This document shows positions 37,060-46,746 of a DNA stretch of 64,000 nt, one piece after another; within the stretch, counting starts at the first letter, position 1; every line of letters starts with the position of its first letter. Below the pieces are notes generated by a model. That model was not told the origin of the DNA and made no database searches. It saw only the letters and a program-made list of their open reading frames with translations. This DNA is from Paucibacter sp. TC2R-5 (GTDB lineage: Bacteria; Pseudomonadota; Gammaproteobacteria; Burkholderiales; Burkholderiaceae_C), in the NCBI RefSeq assembly GCF_025717605.1, contig NZ_JAJIRQ010000003.1:186001-250000 (forward strand), read 5' to 3'. The translations under genes and the position numbers were made by a program.

Positions 37060-38585
37060 AATGAACCCAAGCCCAATTTTTCGGCCAGACCTATGCGCTG
37101 CAACTTGCCGGTAGCACCCTTGGGGATCTCGCTCAAAAACAGAATCCGCCGCGGTACCTTGAAGTCGGCCAGTCGGGTGGCGACGAAGGCGCGCAAGCCG
37201 GCCTCGTCCAAGCTAGCACCCTCGCGCAAGACCACCGCCGCGGCGACATCCTCGCCCAACTTTGCATGTGGCATGCCGAAGCAGACGACCTGCTGCACAG
37301 CCGGGTGGTCCATGATGACCTCATCGACCTCGCGCGGGCTGATCTTCTCGCCGCCGCGGTTGATGATTTCCTTCAACCGCCCGGTGATGCTCAAGTAACC
37401 ATCCAGGTCCAGCTGCCCCTGGTCGCCGGTGCGAAACCAGCCATTGCAAAAGCCTTCCGCATTGGCAGCCGGGTTGTTCTCATAACCCTGCGTCACATTT
37501 GGGCCGCGAATGACAATCTCGCCAATTTCACCGGCCGCCAGCAACTGACCCGCCGCTCCCATGATGGCGATCTCGGGCCCTGCCGCCAGACCTACCGTGC
37601 CCGGCTTGCGAATCCGTGGCGGCAAGGGGTTAGAGGCCATCTGATGCGCCGCCTCGGTCATGCCGTAAGCCTCGATCAAGGGCGCACCAAACGCCGACTC
37701 CAGCTCTGCAATCACCTGCGGCGGCATTGATGACGACGACGAGCGCATAAAGCGCAAGGGCTGGCGCGCAATCAGGTCGGCATGGCCACGCGCCCGCGCG
37801 ACGATGGCCTGGTGCATGGTCGGCACGGCGGTGTACCAGGTCGGCTTGGCCTCCTCCATCCAGGCAAAAAACTTCAAGGCATTAAAGCCGGGCGTGCAAA
37901 ACACCTGCGAGCCGGCCGCCAGCGGCGCCAACACGCCGGCAATCAGGCCGTGGATATGGAACAGCGGCATCACATTGAGCCCGCAGTCATCCGCTTGAAA
38001 CTGCAGGCTCTGCCCGATATGGCGGGCCGAGGCAATCAGATTGGCTTGCGACAGCGGCACGATCTTGGGCCGCGAGGTGGTGCCGGAGGTGTGCAAGACC
38101 ATGGCGACATCGGCCTGCGCCGACCAAATCGATGTGGTCAAGGGCTTGGCTTCAAAATCGCTGCTCAAGCCGAAGGCGCCGGCCGGCGCGCCGGCCTCGA
38201 CCACCAAGCGCAAGATAGGCACGCCAAGCTTTTCGGCCACGGCAATCGAGGGCGAGCTGCTGCCGGCTTCGACGATCAAGGCGCGCGCCTGCAAATCGTT
38301 CAAATAAAACTCGAACTCATCGCTGCGATAGCCCGGATTGAGCGGAGCACTCGCCACGCCGCAAGCGCAGGCGACAAAGCAGGCGGCCATCTCGGGGCCG
38401 TTATTGAGCACGATGGCGACACGGTCGTTTGCGCCCAGGCCCAAGGCATTGAGTTGGCTGACCGTGTTTGCCACCAAGTCCCGCAAGGCCGCGAAACTCA
38501 AGGGCGGGCGGCCCGGCGCCGACAGCGCCGGCGCCTCGGGCTGGCCCTTGGACAGCAGGTCAAACAAAATTTGGTCTGGACTCAT
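37056..38585 (-). CDS. AMP-dependent acyl-CoA ligase (oxalate--CoA ligase-like)
   Basis: A 509-residue adenylate-forming acyl-CoA synthetase. The P-loop is LHTSGTTSRPKIVPLS; EAYGMTEAAHQMASNPLPP and GYLSITGRLKEIINRGGEKI are the core motifs, and PKGATGKLQR holds the catalytic Lys. The EAYGMTEAAHQM and RKPGTVG stretches resemble the yeast Pcs60/plant AAE3 oxalyl-CoA synthetases. The start at the ATG at 38585 matches the family; the ribosome-binding site is weak. It lies 41 bases downstream of the membrane hydroxylase and overlaps panE by 4 bases. Oxalate or another short acid is the best guess for substrate. Confidence 0.88.
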   Translation of the reverse strand: MSPDQILFDLLSKGQPEAPALSAPGRPPLSFAALRDLVANTVSQLNALGLGANDRVAIVLNNGPEMAACFVACACGVASAPLNPGYRSDEFEFYLNDLQARALIVEAGSSSPSIAVAEKLGVPILRLVVEAGAPAGAFGLSSDFEAKPLTTSIWSAQADVAMVLHTSGTTSRPKIVPLSQANLIASARHIGQSLQFQADDCGLNVMPLFHIHGLIAGVLAPLAAGSQVFCTPGFNALKFFAWMEEAKPTWYTAVPTMHQAIVARARGHADLIARQPLRFMRSSSSSMPPQVIAELESAFGAPLIEAYGMTEAAHQMASNPLPPRIRKPGTVGLAAGPEIAIMGAAGQLLAAGEIGEIVIRGPNVTQGYENNPAANAEGFCNGWFRTGDQGQLDLDGYLSITGRLKEIINRGGEKISPREVDEVIMDHPAVQQVVCFGMPHAKLGEDVAAAVVLREGASLDEAGLRAFVATRLADFKVPRRILFLSEIPKGATGKLQRIGLAEKLGLGSL

Positions 38586-38626
38586 TTGGGGCTCGTTGGA
38601 TAGCGTTAGCGTGCGGCCCATTATCG

Positions 38627-39592
38627 TCAGCGCCGACCGAACAGCCGCCCCAGACCCAGCCATTGCTGCGACCAGAACCCACGCCCGTAGTCGCGCCCGC
38701 CCTCGTCGGGCAACTGATCACGCACGCCGGTCGCATCCCAGCGCAGCTCGAAGTTAGCGGTGCGAAAAAGCATGTCCCAGAGCGGGAACAAGACCGCAAA
38801 GTTGTGGCCGCCCAGCGTGCCGCGCCCGGCCGACTCATGGCCGATGCCGATCGAGTGATGCAGCCGGTGATAGCGTGGACTGACAAAAATGCGCTCCAGC
38901 ACGGGGCCGAACCAGAGCCGCACATTCGCATGCTGCAAGTTCTCCATCAGCTGCGAGATCGCCACCAAGGCGACAAACTGCCCAGGCTCCACACCGATCA
39001 GGCGCGCCAGCACGACGAACACCGCGTCGCGCAAGATGTCATCCAACAGGTGGTTGCGGTTGTCGCTCCACATCGTCATCTGGCGCTGGCTGTGATGCAA
39101 GGCATGCAACGCCCACCACCAGCTCCAGGCATGTTGAGCCCGGTGCAGCCAATAGTTGACGAAGTCAAACACCAGCAAATACAGGATGAAGGACACCCAA
39201 GGAAGATCGCTGACACCCGGCCACATAGCATCGAGCTGAAAGCTCGGCAGGCCGGCCACGCGGGCAGCACCGGCCAGGCTGTCCCAAATGGGGTCCAGGC
39301 TGAAAAACATCAGCAGCTTGAACAGGCCCAGGCGGTGAATCAAGGTGTAAATCACATCGACCCGCACGGCCGCCTTGTCCACAAGCGCCTCGACCGGCCG
39401 CCAGCGCTCAAGTGAGCGGATCAGCAGCAGCATCACCGCGATCTGCAGCAAGCCCACCAGCAACCAACCGGTCGCATTGAAAGCGTCTTCCAGCAAATTG
39501 CCGCCACCCAGCGCAAACACCAAGGGTTGCACCAGCCACTCGAACAATTGCTGCTGCAGCGAGCTGAAAGCATCGCTGAAGAACTCAATCAT
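38627..39592 (-). CDS. Sterol desaturase/fatty acid hydroxylase family membrane protein
   Basis: A 321-residue integral membrane di-iron hydroxylase. The histidine clusters HRAQH, HALHHS and HRLHHS bind the two irons. Hydrophobic segments lie near residues 40-60, 90-110 and 125-150. Such enzymes hydroxylate or desaturate lipid chains using O2. Its first 8 bases overlap the end of the deacetylase gene, so the two are translated together. The substrate is unknown; bacterial members act on fatty acids, hopanoid-type lipids or ornithine lipids. Confidence 0.93.
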   Translation of the reverse strand: MIEFFSDAFSSLQQQLFEWLVQPLVFALGGGNLLEDAFNATGWLLVGLLQIAVMLLLIRSLERWRPVEALVDKAAVRVDVIYTLIHRLGLFKLLMFFSLDPIWDSLAGAARVAGLPSFQLDAMWPGVSDLPWVSFILYLLVFDFVNYWLHRAQHAWSWWWALHALHHSQRQMTMWSDNRNHLLDDILRDAVFVVLARLIGVEPGQFVALVAISQLMENLQHANVRLWFGPVLERIFVSPRYHRLHHSIGIGHESAGRGTLGGHNFAVLFPLWDMLFRTANFELRWDATGVRDQLPDEGGRDYGRGFWSQQWLGLGRLFGRR

Positions 39593-40406
39593 GCTGCGCC
39601 TCTTTCAGCACAGTCGCCATCTTGAACAGGCCGCGATAGCGCGGATGCTCACGCAGCGGCGCAAAACACATGCCTCTATCTTGCAAACCTTGCAGCAGCG
39701 GCTCCAGCACCGCCGGCGCCCAGGGTTCTTGGCGCGACCAGATGCCCAGATGCGCCATCAAGATATCGCCCGGTTTGACGCTCTTCAAAGCACGCTCAAG
39801 CAGCTGTGCATTCGGAAAGCTATCGCTGTTCAACTCATCGCCGAGAAAACCCGCCGCACTCCAGCCCACATGGACATAACCGCATTTTTGCGCGGCAGCC
39901 AACAGCGCCGGCGAAGTCTTGCCGCCCGGCGCGCGAAAAATCGGCCCCATCGCCTGGCCGGTCATCTCGCTGAAACGCGCGCTCACCTGCTTGAGGCTGG
40001 CGCAATACTGCTCGGCCGTCATTTCTTGGCGGACCGGCGTCTGAATGCCGGCGGCGGTACTGACCTTGAAACGAGTCGCCTCGCGTTGACCCGGCTCGGG
40101 CAGATCGGCCAGCCAGGTGTCGTGGTTCCAGGTGTGGGCACCGAAATCATGGCCCTCGGCGGCACGCTCGCGCCACCAAGGCGCCCATTCTTCATCCAAG
40201 GTCCAGCCACCGGTTTTGGTCGGCTCATTGGCGAGGAAAAAGGTCGCGCGGGCATCGAAACGCTTGAGGGTCTCGGCGATCAAGGGCGCCACGCCCATAT
40301 GTCCGGTGTCAAAGCTCAGAAACACCGGCTTGGCGCAGGTTTGGGCTTGCACCAGCCCTGAGAACGCTCCGAGCAGGCTAGCGACTAGCCGCAGGCCAAT
40401 TTTCAT
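39585..40406 (-). CDS. Secreted polysaccharide deacetylase (NodB-homology) protein
   Basis: A 273-residue exported protein with a signal peptide (residues 1-21, ending GLVQAQ) and a NodB-homology deacetylase domain. PVFLSFDTG carries a single Asp where the family often has the metal-binding Asp pair, GAHTWNHDTW is the metal-binding H-x3-H type motif, FRAPGGK is motif 3 and DILMAHLG the later His motif. Such enzymes remove N- or O-acetyl groups from cell-wall sugars. It is coupled by overlaps at both ends: 4 bases with the propeller gene and 8 with the hydroxylase gene. Confidence 0.9.
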   Translation of the reverse strand: MKIGLRLVASLLGAFSGLVQAQTCAKPVFLSFDTGHMGVAPLIAETLKRFDARATFFLANEPTKTGGWTLDEEWAPWWRERAAEGHDFGAHTWNHDTWLADLPEPGQREATRFKVSTAAGIQTPVRQEMTAEQYCASLKQVSARFSEMTGQAMGPIFRAPGGKTSPALLAAAQKCGYVHVGWSAAGFLGDELNSDSFPNAQLLERALKSVKPGDILMAHLGIWSRQEPWAPAVLEPLLQGLQDRGMCFAPLREHPRYRGLFKMATVLKEAQHD

Positions 40407-41416
40407 TGGCGAGGCTGGTGGTCCAGCGTGTAGACGCCATGCGGCGACTTGCCGACCTTGACCTGGCGAACCACCTTCTTGGTCTCGGTATCAATCATCG
40501 TCAGCTTGCCGGCCCAGCGTGAGGTCACCAACAATGTCTTGCCGTCACCCATCACCTCCATATCGTCCGGGCCGCTGGGGCCTGGGAATTTGTCAACGAC
40601 GGTGAAGTTCTGTGTATCGATCTTGCTGATGGTGTTGGCCACGCGGTTGCTGACCAGCACATGGCGCTTATCCCCCCAAGCGCGGAAGGAATGCGCGCCC
40701 TTGCCTGTGGGCAGACGCTTGACGAGCTTGGCGCCGGTGTTGCCCGGGGCGCTGACGTCGTAGACCTCGACCACCGAGTCGCCGGTCAGCCCGACCAGGA
40801 TGTGCTTGTCATCGGCGGTCAAGAAGATGTCGGCCGGCATTTCGCCGACCTTGATCTTCCAACGCGGCGTCTGCGTTGCAATATCTACCGCCAGCAACTC
40901 ATTGCTGTCTTGCAAGCTCACATAGAGTGTGCTGCTCTTGCTGTCGATGGCCAGATGGCTGGGCGTCTTGGGGGCGCTGATGCGCTTGACCAGCTTCAGC
41001 GGCTCGGTTTTATTGGTCGGCGTCCAACTGTAGAAATCGACATGATCCAGCCGGTTGGCGGCCGTGATGAGCCATTTCATATCGGGCGAAAAGCGCAGGT
41101 GATAGGGGTCGCTGATGCCGTGCACCACGCGCTGAACCTCGGCGGTTTGGGGATCCAAAAACGTCAACGAATCCCCCAGCGCGTTGGCCACCAGCAAGGA
41201 CTTTTCGTCCGGAGACAAATACAGGTGATGCGGCTCCTTCCCGGTCGGGATGCGCTTGATCTGTTTGAAGGTGACCGGGTCCACCACGCTGATGTCGGCG
41301 TCCAATGAGTTCAAAACGAAGATCGGTTTGGCTGGACCGGCTGCCACAGCGCCGAATGCTGCTACAGAAAAACCCAGGGCCACGACAAGGCTGCGGGGCC
41401 ATGACAGAAAGAACAT
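40403..41416 (-). CDS. YncE-like beta-propeller exported protein
   Basis: A 337-residue exported protein with a signal peptide (SLVVALGFSVAAFGAVAAGP) and YVTN-type beta-propeller blades, recognisable from repeated phrases such as LYLSPDEKSLLVANALGDSL, LFLTAD-like DIFLTADDKHILVGLTGDSV and HVLVSNRVANTISKID. There is no heme motif or PQQ signature. Propellers of this kind serve as binding platforms or lactonase-like enzymes. The ATG at 41416 has AAGGA upstream. It heads the seven-gene run and sits only 26 bases after a strong terminator. Confidence 0.92.
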   Translation of the reverse strand: MFFLSWPRSLVVALGFSVAAFGAVAAGPAKPIFVLNSLDADISVVDPVTFKQIKRIPTGKEPHHLYLSPDEKSLLVANALGDSLTFLDPQTAEVQRVVHGISDPYHLRFSPDMKWLITAANRLDHVDFYSWTPTNKTEPLKLVKRISAPKTPSHLAIDSKSSTLYVSLQDSNELLAVDIATQTPRWKIKVGEMPADIFLTADDKHILVGLTGDSVVEVYDVSAPGNTGAKLVKRLPTGKGAHSFRAWGDKRHVLVSNRVANTISKIDTQNFTVVDKFPGPSGPDDMEVMGDGKTLLVTSRWAGKLTMIDTETKKVVRQVKVGKSPHGVYTLDHQPRQ

Positions 41417-41442
41417 CAGGAATCCTTGAATCGAAACATGCG

Positions 41443-41470
41443 AAAAAAAGGTGGCCAGTGCCACCCTTTG
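41443..41470 (-). terminator. Strong intrinsic terminator before the propeller operon
   Basis: On the minus strand GGTGGC / GCCACC (41460-41465 and 41450-41455, loop of 4) extends by G-T and three A-T pairs and runs into seven T residues (41449-41443). It lies 30 bases after the AIM24-family stop and 26 bases before the propeller start codon. Confidence 0.88.
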
Positions 41471-41499
41471 AGTGTAATTGCACGCACCTACTCGTCGCC

Positions 41500-42315
41500 T
41501 TACTCGTCGTCATTGCCGCTCAATAGACCGCCGAGTAGGCCAACGCCGGCGAGGCCGCCAAGCACCGACCCCTCTTCACGACTGCCACCGCGTTGCGGCG
41601 CCGCCGCAAAGATGCGTGAGGCCAGGCGTGACAGCGGCAGGCTTTGCAACCACAGCTCGCCAGGGCCACTCAGCTTGGCCAGGAACAGACCCTCGCCGCC
41701 AAACAAGGCGGTCTTGATCTTGCCCACATACTGAATCTCGAAGGACACATTGGGTGTGTAGGCGACCACGCAGCCGGTGTCGACCAACAAGGTCTGGCCG
41801 GCCTGCAGCGTGCGCCGCACGACGGTGCCGCCGGCGTGGACGAAGGCGAGGCCATCGCCTTCAAGCTTTTGCATGATGAAGCCTTCTCCGCCAAAAAAGC
41901 CGGTCGAGATCTTCTGCTGCAGGGCAATGCCAAGCGAGACGCCGCGCGCCGCGCACAGAAAGGCATCCTTCTGGCAAATCAGGGTGCCGCCGAGTTGACG
42001 CAAGTCCATGGGCAGGATCTTGCCGGCAAAGGGCGCGGCAAATGCGACCCGCTGCTTCATAGTGGTCTGGTTGGTATAGACGGTCGTGAACAAGGACTCG
42101 CCCGTCACCAGGCGCTTGCCTGCGCCCATCAGCTTGCCGAAGAAGCCGCCCTGCTGCGGCGCGCCGTCACCAAAGACGGTGTCCATATGGATGCCGGCAT
42201 CCATGAACATCATGCTGCCGGCCTCGCCAACGGCCGCCTCGCCGGGGTCGAGTTCGACCTCGACGAACTGCATCTCTGCACCCTTGATCTCGTAGTCGAC
42301 TACATCCATTGCCAT
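41500..42315 (-). CDS. AIM24/TIGR00266-family protein
   Basis: A 271-residue AIM24-family protein with the repeated beta-strand pattern and the motif FFGGEGFIMQKLEGDG and a second copy GGEGLFLAKLSGPG near the C-terminus. It ends in a Gly-rich acidic tail (LLGGLLSGNDDE). The start is the ATG at 42315 with GAGGG seven bases upstream. Bacterial members have no known enzymatic activity; some are linked to membrane or stress functions. It is separated from phaB by a terminator and from the propeller operon by another, so it is monocistronic. Confidence 0.9.
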   Translation of the reverse strand: MAMDVVDYEIKGAEMQFVEVELDPGEAAVGEAGSMMFMDAGIHMDTVFGDGAPQQGGFFGKLMGAGKRLVTGESLFTTVYTNQTTMKQRVAFAAPFAGKILPMDLRQLGGTLICQKDAFLCAARGVSLGIALQQKISTGFFGGEGFIMQKLEGDGLAFVHAGGTVVRRTLQAGQTLLVDTGCVVAYTPNVSFEIQYVGKIKTALFGGEGLFLAKLSGPGELWLQSLPLSRLASRIFAAAPQRGGSREEGSVLGGLAGVGLLGGLLSGNDDE

Positions 42316-42370
42316 CACAGTTCCCTCAGACGATTCAGTTCGGTCTGGGCATTATTGCGTGAAGCAAGCC

Positions 42371-42410
42371 CCAAAAAAACGGGAGCTGCAACCTTAGGCC
42401 GCAGCTCCCG
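42371..42410 (-). terminator. Terminator of the phaCAB operon
   Basis: A perfect 10-bp stem (CGGGAGCTGC / GCAGCTCCCG, 42401-42410 and 42380-42389, 11-base loop) followed on the minus strand by seven T residues. It lies 37 bases after the phaB stop. A second small hairpin, CAAGCCC/GGGCTTG, sits between (42422-42439). Confidence 0.92.
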
Positions 42411-42446
42411 CGTCTGTACGTCAAGCCCATGCGGGCTTGAACTCAA

Positions 42447-43184
42447 TCACCCCATGTGCAAGCCACCATTGCAGCTGAAGTCTGCGCCGGTGGTGAAGCC
42501 GGAGTCCTCACCGGCCAACCACGCGACGATGGCGGCGATTTCTTCGGGCTTGCCCAAACGCTTGATCGGGATGGTGGCGACGATCTTCTCCAGCACGTCA
42601 GGGCGAATCGCCTTGACCATATCGGTGCCGATATAGCCGGGGCTGACGGTGTTGACCGTCACGCCCTTGCTGGCCACTTCTTGCGCCAGCGCCATCGTGA
42701 AGCCGTGCATGCCGGCCTTGGCGGCCGAGTAATTGGTCTGGCCGAACTGGCCCTTTTCACCGTTGACCGAGGAGATATTGATGATGCGGCCCCAGCCCTT
42801 GTCCAGCATGTCTTCGATCACCTGTTTGGTGACGTTGAACATGCTGTTCAGATTGGTGTTCATCACTGCGTCCCAGTCGTCGCGTGTCATCTTGCGGAAC
42901 ATGCCGTCACGCGTGATACCGGCGTTATTGACCAGCACCGAGATCGGACCATGCTCGGCCTTGACCTTGGCAAAGGCCTCGACGGTGGAGTCCCAATCGG
43001 CCACATTGCCGACCGAAGCGTAAAAGGTGTAACCCAGCGCGGCCTGCTCGCTCAACCACTTGTCGAAGTCGCGGCTAGGGCCGCAGCCGGCGATGACCTT
43101 GAAACCCTCTTTGTGCAGGCGCTGGCACATCGAGGTCCCGATGCCGCCCATGCCACCGGTCACGTAAGCTACTTTTTGAGTCAT
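42447..43184 (-). CDS. phaB: Acetoacetyl-CoA reductase
   Basis: A 245-residue NADPH-dependent SDR reducing acetoacetyl-CoA to (R)-3-hydroxybutyryl-CoA, the PHB monomer. The motif TGGMGGIGTSMCQRLHKEGF, NNAGITRDGMF, SSVNGEKGQFGQTNYSAAK and VSPGYIGTDMV match PhaB closely. The ATG at 43184 has GGAG upstream; a TTG four codons earlier is less likely. Third gene of phaC-phaA-phaB, 117 bases after phaA. Confidence 0.97.
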   Translation of the reverse strand: MTQKVAYVTGGMGGIGTSMCQRLHKEGFKVIAGCGPSRDFDKWLSEQAALGYTFYASVGNVADWDSTVEAFAKVKAEHGPISVLVNNAGITRDGMFRKMTRDDWDAVMNTNLNSMFNVTKQVIEDMLDKGWGRIINISSVNGEKGQFGQTNYSAAKAGMHGFTMALAQEVASKGVTVNTVSPGYIGTDMVKAIRPDVLEKIVATIPIKRLGKPEEIAAIVAWLAGEDSGFTTGADFSCNGGLHMG

Positions 43185-43301
43185 GTTTGTCTCCAATAAT
43201 TAAAAACGGATGGCTTGCCCAGACTCGCGCATCGGCGGGCCCGGGTCAAGCGGGTTGGCCCTAGTGTTACGTCAAGTGGGGCCAATCGTCAGTTCAAAAA
43301 A

Positions 43302-44480
<1,179 letters not shown>

Positions 44481-44589
44481 TTGATTTACTCTCTTTGCAC
44501 TGTAACTAACAAGTTATCCCGATGATTTTAATTCAATCGGGTCGGTGAAAATTCACGTACGACGGGTTCCAAACGGTTACGAAAAAAGA

Positions 44590-46332
44590 TCAGACTTTTT
44601 GCTGCACATAGCGGCCCGGCGCGGGCTCGATCGGCTTGTATTTGCGGCTGCCCGGCGCCTTGGGTGCGGGCTTGAGGGCACCGGCATGGGCCGCCAACCA
44701 GGCGGACCAATCGGTCCACCAGCTGCCAGGCTGCTCGGTAGCCGTCGCCAGCCAATCATCGGCAGCCGCCGGCAAGGCGGACGAGTTGCCGATCCAGTGG
44801 CTGCGTTTCTTTTTGGCCGGTGGGTTGATCACGCCGGCGATATGGCCGGAGGCACCCAGCACATATCGCCGCTCTCCCTTGAACACTTGCGTGCTGCGGT
44901 AGGCGGCGTCCCAAGGCACGATGTGATCCTCTCGCGAGCCGTAGATATAGACCGGCGCTTTGATCTTGCCCAGATCCAGCGCCTCGCCGCAGACCGTCAA
45001 GCGGCCGGGGACCTTCAGCTCGTTTTGCAAATAGGTATGGCGCAAGTACCAGCAGTACATGGGCCCGCTCATATTGGTCGAATCGCCGTTCCAGTACAGC
45101 AGATCGAAGGCCGGCGGCGCCTCGCCCTTCAGGTAGTTGCCCACCACATAGTTCCAGACCAGATCATTCGGCCGCAACATGCTGAAGGTGCTGCCCAGTT
45201 CCTGCCCTTTCAAGAGGCCAGGGCCCTTGGGCGACTGCAGGCCTATGGTGGCCTCACGCTTTTTCACCGAGGGCTCGTCGACGAAAATGTCCAAGATGCC
45301 GTTGCTGGTGAAGTCGATCAAGGTCGTCAGCAAGGTGACGCTGGCGGCCGGCTGCTCGCCGCGCGCCGCCAACACGCCCAAGGCGGTCGACAAAATCGTG
45401 CCACCGACGCAAAAGCCCAGGGTATCTATGGTCTTGGCGCCGCTGATTTCTTGCACCACGCTGATCGCCTTGATGGCGGCGTGCTCGATGTAGTCGTCCC
45501 AGGTCCAGGCCACGCAGGACGCGTCCGGGTTACGCCAGCTGATCACAAACAAGCGATGGCCCTGCTCCACCGCATAGCGGATCAGCGAATTGTCCGGTTG
45601 CAGATCGAGGATGTAGTACTTGTTGATGCAAGGCGGCACGAAGAGCAGCGGTCGCTCGAACACCTTGTCGGTCAGCGGCTTGTATTCGATCAGCTGAAAG
45701 AAGTCGTTCTCGAACACGACGTCACCGGCGGTGGTGGCGACATTGCGACCCACCTCGAAGGCGCTCTCGTCGGTTTGCGAGACATGGCCGCGCTGCAAAT
45801 CATCCCAAAGCAGTTGCATACCCTTGCTCAGCGACTCGCCCTTGCTCTCAAGTGCCAGCGCCTGCGCCTCAGGATTCAGCGCCAAGAAGTTACTCGGTGC
45901 GGCAGCGTCAACAAACTGCTGCACGGCGAAGCGCACACGCGCGCGCGCCTTGTCTTCGCCCTCGACCTTGTCGGCCATTTGCTGCAAGGTGTTGGCATTG
46001 AGCAAATACAGCTGCGCCATGAAGGCGCTGGCAGGGTTGGCGCTCCAGGCCGGATTGGCAAAGCGGCGGTCGCCCAGCGGCTTTGGCGCGGCAGCAGGTG
46101 TACCTAAGCTGCTTTGCAGCGAGGCATTCCACAGCGCGGTGGCTTGGTTCAGGTAATTGCTTTGCAACTCGGCCAATGAGGCGGCCGGGATCTGCAGACC
46201 CGCTATGGTCTTCCACATTTCCCCGAAGCCGGCGGCGGCCTCGCTGGCTGCTGCGGCGGCCGCGGCCACGGGCAGGGTTTCAGGCTGTGTCGCGGCGCCG
46301 GCTGGCGCTCCGGACTTGGGTCTAGCGGTCAT
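44590..46332 (-). CDS. phaC: Class I poly(3-hydroxyalkanoate) synthase
   Basis: A 580-residue PHA synthase that polymerises 3-hydroxyacyl-CoA on granule surfaces. The catalytic Cys308 lies in the lipase-like box GFCVGGT. The conserved stretch FVPPCINKYYILDLQPDNSL and RYVLGASGHIAGVINPP (catalytic His) are present. It has the variable N-terminal domain of class I enzymes, starting with a Pro/Ala-rich stretch. The ATG at 46332 has GAGGAA upstream. First gene of phaC-phaA-phaB. Confidence 0.97.
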   Translation of the reverse strand: MTARPKSGAPAGAATQPETLPVAAAAAAASEAAAGFGEMWKTIAGLQIPAASLAELQSNYLNQATALWNASLQSSLGTPAAAPKPLGDRRFANPAWSANPASAFMAQLYLLNANTLQQMADKVEGEDKARARVRFAVQQFVDAAAPSNFLALNPEAQALALESKGESLSKGMQLLWDDLQRGHVSQTDESAFEVGRNVATTAGDVVFENDFFQLIEYKPLTDKVFERPLLFVPPCINKYYILDLQPDNSLIRYAVEQGHRLFVISWRNPDASCVAWTWDDYIEHAAIKAISVVQEISGAKTIDTLGFCVGGTILSTALGVLAARGEQPAASVTLLTTLIDFTSNGILDIFVDEPSVKKREATIGLQSPKGPGLLKGQELGSTFSMLRPNDLVWNYVVGNYLKGEAPPAFDLLYWNGDSTNMSGPMYCWYLRHTYLQNELKVPGRLTVCGEALDLGKIKAPVYIYGSREDHIVPWDAAYRSTQVFKGERRYVLGASGHIAGVINPPAKKKRSHWIGNSSALPAAADDWLATATEQPGSWWTDWSAWLAAHAGALKPAPKAPGSRKYKPIEPAPGRYVQQKV

Positions 46333-46446
46333 AAGTTTCCTCAAACAATAAGGCGTTTGGCGTCATGTCCATCGCGCGATAGCCATTCCAGCCCATCATC
46401 GCAGACCTTGTTGTAACCTCCTTGTCTTACCCGCTTATGACGAACC

Positions 46447-46746
46447 ATGTATCTGATCGCAATGGCTTGGGGCTATGTGGCCTTGATGATGGCGCTGGCC
46501 GAAGCCACCAGCAGCCAAGGCACCGTGTTGGGCGCCATCGTGACGCTGATACTCTACGGCGTCTTGCCGATCTCCATCGTCTTGTACTTGATGGGCACAC
46601 CGCACCGCAAGAAGGCGCGCAAGCGTAAAGAGCAAGCGGAGCTGCAAGAACACGAGGCGGCCTTGGCGGCTGCCAATTCAGACCAAACAGATGGCGGCGA
46701 CCATGCGGCCGCTGACCCGATCACGCCGGTAAGAAAAGAATCTTGA
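46447..46746 (+). CDS. Small two-helix membrane protein
   Basis: A 99-residue protein with two membrane helices (about residues 4-22 and 27-49, VLGAIVTLILYGVLPISIVL) and a highly charged tail (RKKARKRKEQAELQEHEAA). I do not recognise a named family. It is divergent from phaC, and its last 69 bases overlap the 3' end of pgeF on the other strand. The start is the ATG at 46447; the ribosome-binding site is weak. Confidence 0.7.
   Translation: MYLIAMAWGYVALMMALAEATSSQGTVLGAIVTLILYGVLPISIVLYLMGTPHRKKARKRKEQAELQEHEAALAAANSDQTDGGDHAAADPITPVRKES

Noticed and set aside
43255-43285. Inverted repeat TTGGCCC/GGGCCAA between phaA and phaB
   Set aside because: The 17-base loop and lack of a T-run make it weak evidence for any element.
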